The position numbers were made by a program, and so were the translations under genes. A DNA stretch of 64,000 nt from Cellulomonas sp. Leaf334. Its GTDB lineage: Bacteria > Actinomycetota > Actinomycetes > Actinomycetales > Cellulomonadaceae. Positions 51,049 to 58,507 of this stretch are shown in pieces; the stretch's first letter is position 1, and the number at the start of each line of letters is the position of its first letter. Under the pieces are notes generated by a model, which had not been told where the DNA came from, made no database searches, and saw only the letters and a list, made by a program, of their open reading frames with translations. The stretch lies in contig NZ_LMOO01000008.1 of NCBI RefSeq assembly GCF_001424195.1, forward strand, positions 62,001 to 126,000, read 5' to 3'.

Positions 51049-52008
51049 ATGACATGGCTGGTCACCGGGGGTGCCGGGTACATCGGGTCGCACGTGGTGC
51101 GGGCGTTCGGGCAGGTCGGGCTGGAGACGGTGGTGCTCGACGACCTGTCCAGCGGGCACCGGGCCTTCGTCCCCGACGACGTGCCCCTGGTGGAGGGGTC
51201 GATCCTCGACACCGATCTCGTCGCCGACGCCCTGGTCCAGCACGGCGTCGTCGGCGTCGTGCACCTCGCCGGGTTCAAGTACGCGGGCGTCTCCGTCGAA
51301 CGCCCCCTGCACACGTACGACCAGAACGTCACCGGTACCGCCCACCTGCTCGACGCCATGGCGTCGCAGGGGGTCGACGCGATCGTGTTCTCGTCCTCCG
51401 CGGCCGTCTACGGCACCCCGGACGTCGACCTGGTCACCGAGGCCACCGCCACCAACCCCGAGTCGCCGTACGGCGAGTCCAAGCTCATCGGCGAGTGGCT
51501 GCTGCGCGACCAGGGACGGGCCGTCGGCCTGCGCCACACGTCGCTGCGCTACTTCAACGTCGTCGGGTCGGCCACGCCCGACCTGTACGACACCAGCCCG
51601 CACAACCTCTTCCCGCTCGTCCTGAACGCCCTGGCCGGGGGTCGCACGCCGCGCATCAACGGCACCGACTACCCGACGCCGGACGGGACGTGCGTCCGCG
51701 ACTACATCCACGTCGCAGACCTCGCCGACTCCCACGTCGCGGCAGCACAGGCCCTCGCCGCGGGCCGCACCCTGGAGCCCGTCTACAACCTGGGCTCCGG
51801 CGACGGCGTCTCGGTGCGCGAGATCATGACCGCCATGGCCGAGGGCACGGGCATCCCCTTCGAGCCGGAGACCGCCCCCCGTCGCCCCGGGGACCCGGCC
51901 CGCATCGTGGCCTCGGGCGAGCTGGCGGCCCGCGACCTCGACTGGCAGATGCGCCACACCCTGCTGGACATGGTCACCAGCGCCTGGACCGCCCGCCAGG
52001 CCCACTGA
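51049..52008 (+). CDS. galE: UDP-glucose 4-epimerase
   Basis: A 319-residue short-chain dehydrogenase-type epimerase: dinucleotide motif TGGAGYIGSH, catalytic SSSAAVYG and YGESK (Tyr-x-x-x-Lys), and the TPDGTCVRDYIHVADLADSH signature of the GalE group. It interconverts UDP-glucose and UDP-galactose for cell-wall glycans. Divergent from crtE; a long repeat pair follows. Confidence 0.93.
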   Translation: MTWLVTGGAGYIGSHVVRAFGQVGLETVVLDDLSSGHRAFVPDDVPLVEGSILDTDLVADALVQHGVVGVVHLAGFKYAGVSVERPLHTYDQNVTGTAHLLDAMASQGVDAIVFSSSAAVYGTPDVDLVTEATATNPESPYGESKLIGEWLLRDQGRAVGLRHTSLRYFNVVGSATPDLYDTSPHNLFPLVLNALAGGRTPRINGTDYPTPDGTCVRDYIHVADLADSHVAAAQALAAGRTLEPVYNLGSGDGVSVREIMTAMAEGTGIPFEPETAPRRPGDPARIVASGELAARDLDWQMRHTLLDMVTSAWTARQAH

Positions 52009-52042
52009 CCTCGAGGCCCGGAGCCACCCCACACCGCAGGAC

Positions 52043-52145
52043 GTCGGAGGAAGTGAGCGCCAGAGCAGCCGTTTCCTCGGACGCTCCCCCTGTCAACCGC
52101 ATGAGGTCCGAGGAAGTGGTCGCTCTGGCGGCCACATGCTCGGAC
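52043..52145. repeat. 40-base inverted repeat pair between galE and the LLM gene
   Basis: GTCGGAGGAAGTGAGCG... (52043-52082) and its near-perfect inverse (52106-52145, GTCCGAGGAAGTGGTCG...) agree at about 31 of 40 positions, 23 bases apart, so the RNA of either strand can fold into a very long, imperfect stem. It lies between convergent genes. The CCTCGGAC/GTCCGAGG ends are exact. It may serve as a bidirectional terminator or be a dispersed intergenic element. Confidence 0.75.
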
Positions 52146-52164
52146 GTCGTGCGGCGGGGTCGGG

Positions 52165-53076
52165 TCAGAGGGCCTGGAGGCGCGGCAGGTGGTCGACGAG
52201 GCCCTCGAGCACCGACTCGTCGCCCGCGTAGATCCCGTCCGCGCGCGGCCAGTGGACGACCACGTCGGTGAACCCCAGCGCCGCCGCACGCTCGACGCCC
52301 TCGGTGACCACGGCGAGCGAGGTCATCGAGAAGATCGGCGCGCCGTCCAGGCTCAGGTACCGGCGCAGCGGTGGCTGTCCCGCGGGGCGGTGCTCAGCCT
52401 CGATGGCGTCGACCTGCTGGAGCATCGTCGCGAGCCCCGTCCACCACTGCTCCTGCGCGGCGCCGGGGTCGTCGGGCACGTCCTCGGTCGCGTACGCGGG
52501 CCCGTAGGTGGCCCACCCCTGCCCGTACCGCGCGGCGAGCGCCATCGTGCGCGGACCGTTGGCGGCGACGACGAACGGGGTCCGCGGCTGCGCGATCGTG
52601 CCGGGGATCATCCGCGCCTCGTCCGCCCGGTAGAAGGCACCCTGGTGCGACGTGACCGGCTGCGTCAGGAGCTCGTCGAGCAGCCCGACGAACTCCTCGA
52701 ACCGCCGGGTCCGCTCACCGCGGCTGGGCGGGTCGCCCAGGACCGAGGCGTCGAACCCCTCACCGCCGGCACCCACCCCGAGCAGGAACCGGCCGTTGCT
52801 GACGTCGTCGAGCCCCAGCACGTCCTTCGCGAAAGGGACCGGGTGCCGGAAGTTCGGCGACGCCACCCACGTCCCGAGCCCGATCCGTTCGGTCACGGCG
52901 GCCGCCGCGGCCAGCAGGGGGACGGTCGCGAACCACGGCTGGTCGACGAGCGTCCGCCAGGCCAGGTGGTCGTAGGTCCAGGCGTGGTCGAAACCCCACT
53001 CCTCGACCTGTTCCCACTTGCGGCGAGCGGACACCCACCGCTCCTGCGGCAGCAACGCGATCCCGACGGCAACCAT
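52165..53076 (-). CDS. LLM-class flavin-dependent oxidoreductase
   Basis: A 303-residue luciferase-like monooxygenase, F420- or FMN-dependent. Family features are FDHAWTYDHLAW, ERIGLGTWVASPNFRHPVPF, and LGVGAGGEGFDASVLG. Substrate unknown. The gene converges with galE across the repeat pair and is 20 bases downstream of the CDF gene. Confidence 0.87.
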   Translation of the reverse strand: MVAVGIALLPQERWVSARRKWEQVEEWGFDHAWTYDHLAWRTLVDQPWFATVPLLAAAAAVTERIGLGTWVASPNFRHPVPFAKDVLGLDDVSNGRFLLGVGAGGEGFDASVLGDPPSRGERTRRFEEFVGLLDELLTQPVTSHQGAFYRADEARMIPGTIAQPRTPFVVAANGPRTMALAARYGQGWATYGPAYATEDVPDDPGAAQEQWWTGLATMLQQVDAIEAEHRPAGQPPLRRYLSLDGAPIFSMTSLAVVTEGVERAAALGFTDVVVHWPRADGIYAGDESVLEGLVDHLPRLQAL

Positions 53077-53095
53077 GCGCCGACCCTACGGCCGG

Positions 53096-54007
53096 TCAGG
53101 CGTGGGCGTGGTGCTCGCTGCCCGTGGTGGACGGCGGTTCCAGCTGGAACGTGCAGTGGTCGACGTCGAAGTGCCCGGCCAGGCACCGTCGCAGGTCGTC
53201 GAGCACACGTCCGGCCTCGCCCCGGGACAGGAGCTCGTCGGGCACCTCGACGTGCGCGGACAGCACAGGGACGCCCGACGTGATGGTCCAGGCGTGCAGG
53301 TCGTGCACCCCGAGGACCCCCCGGACGCCACAGATGTGCGCACGGACCGCGTCCAGGTCCACGCCACGCGGGGTGGCCTCCAGGAGGACCGTCCCGACCT
53401 CGCGCAGCAGCGCGACCGCGCGCGGCACGATCATCAGGCCGATCAGCACGGACGCGATCCCGTCGGCGCGCAGGTATCCGGTGGCCAGCACGACGAGGGC
53501 CGCCGCGACCACCGCCGCGGAGCCGAGCAGGTCGCCGAGCACCTCGAGGTAGGCGCCGCGCACGGTCAGCGACTCCTCCTGACCGCGGCGCAGGAGGACG
53601 AGCCCGACCGCGTTGGCGGCGAGCCCGACGACGGCGACGGCGAGCATGAGCCCGGCCTCCACCTCGCCCGGCGTGGCGATCCGCGCGATCCCGCCGACGA
53701 TCACCCCCGCGCCCACGACCCCGACGACCAGCCCGTTCACGAGCGCCGCGAGGATCTCGGCGCGCTGCCACCCGAACGTGCGGGCGGCGGTCGCGGGCCG
53801 GGCGGCGAGCGCGGTGGCACCCAGCGCCAGACCGACCCCGGCGGCGTCGGTGAGCATGTGCCCCGCATCGGCGATCAGGGCGAACGAGCCGGAGACGAGC
53901 CCGCCCACGACCTCGACCACGAGCACGGCGAGCGTGAGGACGAGGACCGCGAGGAGCCTCCCGCGATGGGCCTGCGCCGCGGTCGAGTGGGAGTGGTCGT
54001 GGCCCAC
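53096..54007 (-). CDS. CDF-family metal cation exporter
   Basis: A 303-residue cation diffusion facilitator. A His-rich N-terminus (GHDHSHSTAAQAH), six helices and a C-terminal metallochaperone-like domain are seen. The first metal-site motif in TM2 is GHMLTD; the TM5 motif reads AYLEVLGDLLGS, in which the usual His of HxxxD is Glu. It exports Zn2+ or related ions against protons. Only four bases lie between its start and the stop of the zincin-like gene. Confidence 0.9.
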   Translation of the reverse strand: MGHDHSHSTAAQAHRGRLLAVLVLTLAVLVVEVVGGLVSGSFALIADAGHMLTDAAGVGLALGATALAARPATAARTFGWQRAEILAALVNGLVVGVVGAGVIVGGIARIATPGEVEAGLMLAVAVVGLAANAVGLVLLRRGQEESLTVRGAYLEVLGDLLGSAAVVAAALVVLATGYLRADGIASVLIGLMIVPRAVALLREVGTVLLEATPRGVDLDAVRAHICGVRGVLGVHDLHAWTITSGVPVLSAHVEVPDELLSRGEAGRVLDDLRRCLAGHFDVDHCTFQLEPPSTTGSEHHAHA

Positions 54008-54011
54008 GGGC

Positions 54012-54365
54012 TCAGTCCCAGCCCAGCTCGTGCAGCCGCTCGTCGTCGATGCCGAAGTGGTGCGCGATCTCGTGCACGACCGTGACGGCCACCTCCTCGA
54101 CCACGTCGTCGCGGCTGTCGCAGATGGCCAGCGTGGGCAGCCGGAAGATCGTGATCCGGTCGGGGAGCGACCCGGCGGCCCAGAACTCGCCGCGCTCGGT
54201 CAGCGGGGTGCCCTCGTAGAGTCCGAGCAGCTCGACCTCACCCTCGGGCGGAGCGTCCTCGACGAGCACGACCACGTTGTCCATCATCGCGGCGAGCTCG
54301 TCGGGGATCTCGTCGAGCGCGTCCCTGACCGCGTCCTCGAACTCGGCGAGCGTCATGTCGACCAT
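54012..54365 (-). CDS. Zincin-like metallopeptidase family protein
   Basis: A 117-residue member of the zincin-like group (DUF1025 type). The HExxH motif is complete in VVHEIAHHFGIDDERLHELG, where the later Asp and His could complete the zinc site. The N-terminus is helical (LAEFEDAVRDALDEIPDELA). Start ATG is preceded by AGGA; the second ATG three codons on is possible. Cytoplasmic; substrate unknown. Its stop is five bases from the CDF start, so the two are in one operon. Confidence 0.82.
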   Translation of the reverse strand: MVDMTLAEFEDAVRDALDEIPDELAAMMDNVVVLVEDAPPEGEVELLGLYEGTPLTERGEFWAAGSLPDRITIFRLPTLAICDSRDDVVEEVAVTVVHEIAHHFGIDDERLHELGWD

Positions 54366-54508
54366 GGGTCCATCCTGCCTGCTCAGCGACATGGGCAGAG
54401 TGGTGACGACCGCCACTCCCCTTCGGCTTTGGAGTTCCGGCCGATGACCCCGTATGCTCGTCAACGGTCATCCGGCGCCTCGACGTCAGGGGTTGGACAT
54501 CACGACTT

Positions 54509-54581
54509 GCCCCCATCGTCTAGCGGCCTAGGACCCCGCCCTTTCACGGCGGTAGCACGGGTTCGAATCCCGTTGGGGGTA
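54509..54581 (+). tRNA. tRNA-Glu (UUC)
   Basis: A 73-base cloverleaf. The acceptor GCCCCCA pairs with TGGGGGT (G1-U72 as in other actinobacterial tRNA-Glu). The anticodon stem CCGCC/GGCGG holds CTTTCAC, so the anticodon is TTC. No encoded CCA. Confidence 0.97.
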
Positions 54582-54620
54582 CGAGCAGTTCAGCAGTACA
54601 GGCCTTGCAGCAGTATCCAA

Positions 54621-54694
54621 GGCCCCGTAGCGCAGTTGGTTAGCGCGCCGCCCTGTCACGGCGGAGGTCGCGGGTTCAAGTCCCGTCGGGGTCG
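54621..54694 (+). tRNA. tRNA-Asp (GUC)
   Basis: A 74-base cloverleaf. Acceptor GGCCCCG pairs with CGGGGTC. The anticodon stem CCGCC/GGCGG holds CTGTCAC, giving GTC. Discriminator is G. No encoded CCA. Confidence 0.97.
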
Positions 54695-54745
54695 CTCGAT
54701 CCGCCCGGTCATCCTGTTCGCAGGAACCCGGGCGTCGTCGGTTAC

Positions 54746-54818
54746 GGCCACTTAGCTCAGTTGGTAGAGCGTTCGACTGAAAATCGAAAGGTCGGCAGTT
54801 CGACCCTGCCAGTGGCCA
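54746..54818 (+). tRNA. tRNA-Phe (GAA)
   Basis: A 73-base cloverleaf. Acceptor GGCCACT pairs with AGTGGCC. The anticodon stem TTCGA/TCGAA holds CTGAAAA, giving GAA. It ends the Glu-Asp-Phe cluster, an order often seen in actinobacteria. Confidence 0.97.
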
Positions 54819-54824
54819 CAGCAG

Positions 54825-54856
54825 AAGCCCCGCCCGGAGCATCCGGAGCGGGGCTT
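54825..54856 (+). terminator. Terminator after the tRNA cluster
   Basis: AAGCCCCGC-CCGG pairs with CCGG-A-GCGGGGCTT with a small loop AGCAT, a strong GC-rich hairpin immediately after tRNA-Phe, ending in TTCGTCGT. Confidence 0.85.
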
Positions 54857-54934
54857 CGTCGTCTGCGCGGCAACCTCGCTGCCAGCACTCCTGCTCCTAG
54901 GCTGGGCGCACCGCACGCCGTACGAGGAGGACCC

Positions 54935-55375
54935 ATGGCCAGCACCCCCGGTGCCGATCGACCCCGCAGCTTCTTCGACCGGCTGACCGAGCCGTTCACG
55001 GACCGCGCGCGCGAGAAGTTCGAGCAGGCCGAGGATCACGTCCGTGAGGCCATCCAGCACGAGATCGACGCGGTCGCGCGCAGCGTCCGGACCCGCGCGA
55101 TCGAGGTCCGCCCGTCGGCCATCGGGTTCGCCGCCGCCGCGCTCCTCAGCTTCTTCGGTCTCGCGCTCCTGATCACCGCCGGCGTGCTGGGTCTGTCCCA
55201 CACGGTCGACCCCTGGCTCGCCGCGCTCATCATCGGTGTCGCCCTCCTGCTGGTCGGCGCGGGGGTGGCGGCGTGGGCCAAGCGGCACCTGCCTCCCGCC
55301 CCGTCGGTGTCGGTCGTCCGCATCCACGAGCCGGTGCACCCGGCCGAGGAGCAGGTGCACCCCTGGGCGGACTGA
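54935..55375 (+). CDS. Membrane protein of a holin-X/DUF3618 cluster (1)
   Basis: A 146-residue protein with two helices (IGFAAAALLSFFGLALLIT and PWLAALIIGVALLLVGAGV) after a charged, helical N-terminus (DRAREKFEQAEDHVREAIQ). CGAGGAGG precedes the ATG by five bases. It forms a set with the two genes that follow. These clusters are found in most actinobacteria and seem to concern the envelope; the 'holin' name of the relatives does not imply a prophage. Confidence 0.75.
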   Translation: MASTPGADRPRSFFDRLTEPFTDRAREKFEQAEDHVREAIQHEIDAVARSVRTRAIEVRPSAIGFAAAALLSFFGLALLITAGVLGLSHTVDPWLAALIIGVALLLVGAGVAAWAKRHLPPAPSVSVVRIHEPVHPAEEQVHPWAD

Positions 55376-55442
55376 CTCGCGGCCTGGATCACCGACCAGC
55401 ACACTGAGTGCTCTACGCACGCGCAGACGAGAGGCCGTACCC

Positions 55443-55853
55443 ATGACCACGCAGTCGGGACTGCCGGGTGACGAGAAGTCGCTCGGGCAGCTGGTGTCGG
55501 AGCTCAGCGAGCAGGGGGCGCGGCTGGTCCGCGCCGAGATCGACCTGGCCAAGGCGGAGATCACCGGACGGGCGCAGCAGCTGGGGGTCGGCGCCGCGCT
55601 CATCGCGGTCGGCGCCGTGCTGGCGCTCTACCTGCTGGCCGCCGGGATCGCCACCACCATCATCGTGCTGGACCTGTGGCTCGAGCTGTGGCTGGCCGCG
55701 CTCATCGTCTGCGCGTTCCTGTTGCTCGTCATCGTGGTCCTGGTGCTGATCGGCATCAACCGCGTGAAGGCGGGCTCGCCACCCACGCCGGCGAAGGCGA
55801 TCGAGAACGTCCAGAACGACATCGCGGCAGTCAAGGCGGGGTTCAGCGCATGA
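55443..55853 (+). CDS. Actinobacterial holin-X family membrane protein
   Basis: A 136-residue protein of the holin superfamily III (holin-X) type. The helix LVSELSEQGARLVRAEIDLA precedes two membrane helices (ALIAVGAVLALYLLAAGIAT and ALIVCAFLLLVIVVLVLIG). C-terminus IENVQNDIAAVKAG. It overlaps the DUF3618 gene by ATGA. Cellular role not known; found outside phages as here. Confidence 0.85.
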   Translation: MTTQSGLPGDEKSLGQLVSELSEQGARLVRAEIDLAKAEITGRAQQLGVGAALIAVGAVLALYLLAAGIATTIIVLDLWLELWLAALIVCAFLLLVIVVLVLIGINRVKAGSPPTPAKAIENVQNDIAAVKAGFSA

Positions 55854-56167
55854 GCGACGAGTCGGTCCAGAAGCCTGCAAGCACGCAGAAGCCCTTCAGC
55901 ACACCGGAGATGGTCGCCCTGGAGGCCGAGCTCGCCGTGACCCGCGCCCAGCTGGCGTCGACGGTGGACGAGCTGGTGGCGCGTCTCGACCCGCGCGCCC
56001 AGGCCGGCCGGGCCGTGGCGTCCGGCCGCCGGCTGTGGAGTGACGCGCTGGACGGCGACGCCTCCCCCGAGGCTCGCAAGAAGGCGTTCGCGGTCCTCGG
56101 CGGGGCCGTGGCGGGGGTGGCAGCGGTGCTCGTGCTGGTCGTGGCAGCGGGTCGCCGCAGGGGCTGA
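55850..56167 (+). CDS. DUF3618 protein
   Basis: A 105-residue protein of the DUF3618 family: an N-terminal helix EAELAVTRAQLASTVDELVA and RLDPRAQAG, then one C-terminal membrane helix (AVLGGAVAGVAAVLVLVVA) and RRR. Its start overlaps the holin-X stop. A strong terminator follows 22 bases later. Confidence 0.87.
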   Translation: MSDESVQKPASTQKPFSTPEMVALEAELAVTRAQLASTVDELVARLDPRAQAGRAVASGRRLWSDALDGDASPEARKKAFAVLGGAVAGVAAVLVLVVAAGRRRG

Positions 56168-56188
56168 GCGTCAGGTCCCGAGGGACGA

Positions 56189-56226
56189 GAACTGCGAGGG
56201 TCGCGTCGTCGCGACCCTCGCAGTTC
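56189..56226. terminator. Very strong intrinsic terminator hairpin
   Basis: GAACTGCGAGGGTCGCG and CGCGACCCTCGCAGTTC pair perfectly over 17 bases, with loop TCGT. It ends the three-gene membrane cluster and can also stop bldC readthrough from the other side. Confidence 0.9.
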
Positions 56227-56325
56227 CGTGAGCGGTCTGGGAGGCAGGCAGAGCGCGCCGGGCGCTCGACAGTCCGTGGCCCGTCGAAGGTGGTCGACAG
56301 GGCTCAGCGGGGCAGGTGCGGTCGG

Positions 56326-56535
56326 TCAGCCGTCCGACGGGCGCTGCTGCGGGACACCGTTCAGCAGGTCGCGCACCTCGGACTCACGGTAACGCCGGTG
56401 ACCACCGAGGGTGCGGATCGAGGACAGCTTCCCGGCCTTGGCCCACCGGGTGACGGTCTTCGGATCAACCCGGAACAGCGTCGCGACCTCGGAGGGCGTG
56501 AGCAGTGCTTCGGTCTCTACGGGGTGCGTGTTCAT
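56326..56535 (-). CDS. bldC: BldC-like MerR-type DNA-binding protein
   Basis: A 69-residue MerR-like protein: LLTPSEVATLFRVDPKTVTRW, AKAGKLSSIRTLGGHRRYRE, and EVRDLLNG is the winged-helix-turn-helix of BldC (no effector domain). BldC controls developmental or envelope genes in Streptomyces; in non-sporulating relatives its targets are unknown. The leader upstream is long (see next entry) and could be regulated. Confidence 0.92.
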   Translation of the reverse strand: MNTHPVETEALLTPSEVATLFRVDPKTVTRWAKAGKLSSIRTLGGHRRYRESEVRDLLNGVPQQRPSDG

Positions 56536-57043
56536 CAGCTGCCTCCTGGCAAGCGTGCGGCCCGCGGTGCCGATCTGTCGGCGCCCGGCCAGTTCAGGTG
56601 CGGGTGGTGCAGGTCCAACTGTGTGAAACGTTCTCAGAAGGCGAGCCTACGTCGTCGACGTCCAAACCGTGACATCGCCCCACTAGCATGAGCGAAAGCC
56701 GCAGACACCGCATTCCAGGACACGTTCCCGTAACAAACCTACACACGACTCTCATGCAACTCTCATACCGCTCCACTTCGCGGCCACAGCACCACCCTAA
56801 ACCCGACCAATCGGTCATACACCCCGACGCGCGAACCCGTCCACGCAGGATTGGACGGCCGACTTGGACTCGCGCTCGCCGAGACGTCGCACTCAGGGAG
56901 ACGTGACGCGGATCGCCCGCGGCGAGTGGTCGGAATAGCGAACGAGCATGTACCGTTGCCCCTCGAAGAGACGATTCAGCACCCCGGGGCCGCACGTGTC
57001 AGCACGGAGCCGCCCCGCATCCACGTAAGAGGGGGTCGATGCC
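56536..57043. other. Long intergenic region between bldC and the DUF3073 gene
   Basis: No coding frame is supportable. The region is clearly less GC-rich than its neighbours from about 56630 to 56840, with runs such as CGTAACAAACC, ACTCTCATGC and AACGTT. It must hold the promoters of bldC (minus) and the DUF3073 gene (plus). The 5' leader of bldC could hold a small RNA or protein-binding sites, but I see no defined hairpin or riboswitch. Confidence 0.6.
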
Positions 57044-57256
57044 ATGGGGCGCGGCCGTCAGAAGGCTAAGCAGACGAAGGTGGCCCGGGAGCTGAAGTAC
57101 TTCAGCCCGGAGACCAACTACCGAGCTCTCGAGCAGGAGCTCACGTCGCACGGCCACAACGATGTCGTCACCGACAACCGCCCTCGCGCGGCTGTGGAGA
57201 CGGACACTGACGACGACAGCGACGACTACCGCCGCTGGTCCGACGACGACCGCTGA
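57044..57256 (+). CDS. DUF3073 small protein
   Basis: A 70-residue protein with the DUF3073 pattern MGRGRQKAKQTKVARELKY, FSPETNYRALEQEL, then an acidic tail (DTDDDSDDYRRWSDDDR). Found in nearly all actinobacteria, often near purM or purF, as here. Function is unknown. GAGGGGG precedes the ATG by several bases. Confidence 0.88.
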   Translation: MGRGRQKAKQTKVARELKYFSPETNYRALEQELTSHGHNDVVTDNRPRAAVETDTDDDSDDYRRWSDDDR

Positions 57257-57385
57257 CGCGGTCGTCACCCATCTCGCGCGCGTCGCGGGATCGCCGGGCG
57301 AGACGGCGGCAGCTCAGCTGTCGCTCGTCTCGCACGTCGCTCCCCGAGCCCGGGGCGTGGTGGATCGCCCCGGCTTCCCGCAGGG

Positions 57386-58507
57386 TCACGTCCGGTAGGC
57401 ACCGCTGAGCTGGACGGCTCCGCCGTGGACGCCCTTGGTGCCCGCGACGAACCCGGGGGCACCGACCACGTCGGTGCCCGGGTCGGTGTGCCGGACGGTG
57501 CCGAGCTCCCAGGCCGGCAGGCCGAGCTCACCAGCGTGCGCCAGGACCCCGTCCACGGCGTCGGCGGCGACGATCGCGACCATGCCGACCCCCAGGTTGA
57601 GCGTGCCCTCGAGGTCCGTCCACGGCACCTGCCCGAGACGCTGCACCAGCGAGAAGATCGGCGGCAGCGTCCAACCCCCGCGGTCGATGTCCGCGACCAG
57701 GCCCTGCGGCAGCACGCGCGCGACGTTCGACGCGAGCCCTCCGCCCGTGACGTGGCTGTACGCGTGCAGGCCGGCGACCCCCGCGCGCTCCGCCAGGGCG
57801 AGGCAGTCGGAGGCGTAGACGCGGGTGGGCTCGAGGAGCTCCTCGCCGAGCGTGCGGCCGAGCTCGTCGACGTGGCGGTCGAGCGACCAGTCGGCGACCG
57901 ACACGACCTTGCGGACCAGCGAGTACCCGTTGGAGTGCAGACCGCTCGAGCCCAGCGCGACCAGCACGTCGCCCGCGCGCACGCGCTCCGGGCCGAGCAG
58001 CCGGTCCGCCTCGACGACGCCCGTCGCGGCACCGGCCACGTCGTACTCGTCGGGACCCAGCAGCCCGGGGTGCTCCGCAGTCTCGCCGCCGACGAGGGCC
58101 GTCCCGGCCACCGAGCACGCCGCGGCGATGCCGCACACGATGCCGGCGATGCGCTCGGGCACCACGCGGCCGCAGGCGATGTAGTCGGTCATGAACAGGG
58201 GCTTCGCGCCGACCACGACGATGTCGTCGACGACCATGCCCACCAGGTCGAACCCGATGGTGTCGTGGATGTCCAGCGCCTGCGCGATGGCGACCTTGGT
58301 GCCGACGCCGTCGGTCGACGTGGCCAGCAGCGGCTTGCGGTAGCCCAGCAGCGCGCTGGCGTCGAACAGCCCCGCGAACCCGCCGACGCCGCCCAGCACC
58401 TGCGGGCCGTGCGTCGCCCTGACGGCGTCCTTCATCAGCTCGACGGCCTTGTCACCGGCCTCGGTGTCGACACCGGCGGTGGCGTAGGTGACCTGCTCGC
58501 CGGTCAC
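57386..58507 (-). CDS. purM: Phosphoribosylformylglycinamidine cyclo-ligase
   Basis: A 373-residue AIR synthetase, fifth step of purine synthesis. Hallmarks: STDGVGTKVAIA, FDLVGMVVDDIVVVGAKPLF, LVGGETAEHPG, and SSGLHSNGYSLVRKV. The GTG start overlaps the purF stop by four bases. Cytoplasmic. Confidence 0.95.
   Translation of the reverse strand: MTGEQVTYATAGVDTEAGDKAVELMKDAVRATHGPQVLGGVGGFAGLFDASALLGYRKPLLATSTDGVGTKVAIAQALDIHDTIGFDLVGMVVDDIVVVGAKPLFMTDYIACGRVVPERIAGIVCGIAAACSVAGTALVGGETAEHPGLLGPDEYDVAGAATGVVEADRLLGPERVRAGDVLVALGSSGLHSNGYSLVRKVVSVADWSLDRHVDELGRTLGEELLEPTRVYASDCLALAERAGVAGLHAYSHVTGGGLASNVARVLPQGLVADIDRGGWTLPPIFSLVQRLGQVPWTDLEGTLNLGVGMVAIVAADAVDGVLAHAGELGLPAWELGTVRHTDPGTDVVGAPGFVAGTKGVHGGAVQLSGAYRT

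Noticed and set aside
54528..54842. Minus-strand frame with GSNCRPFDFQSNALPTEL and RDSNPCYRRERA
   Set aside because: Antisense of the tRNA Glu-Asp-Phe cluster; these strings are recurring artefacts.
54935..56167. Prophage remnant (holin-like genes)
   Set aside because: Holin-X and DUF3618 proteins are ordinary actinobacterial envelope genes; no integrase, capsid or lysin is near.
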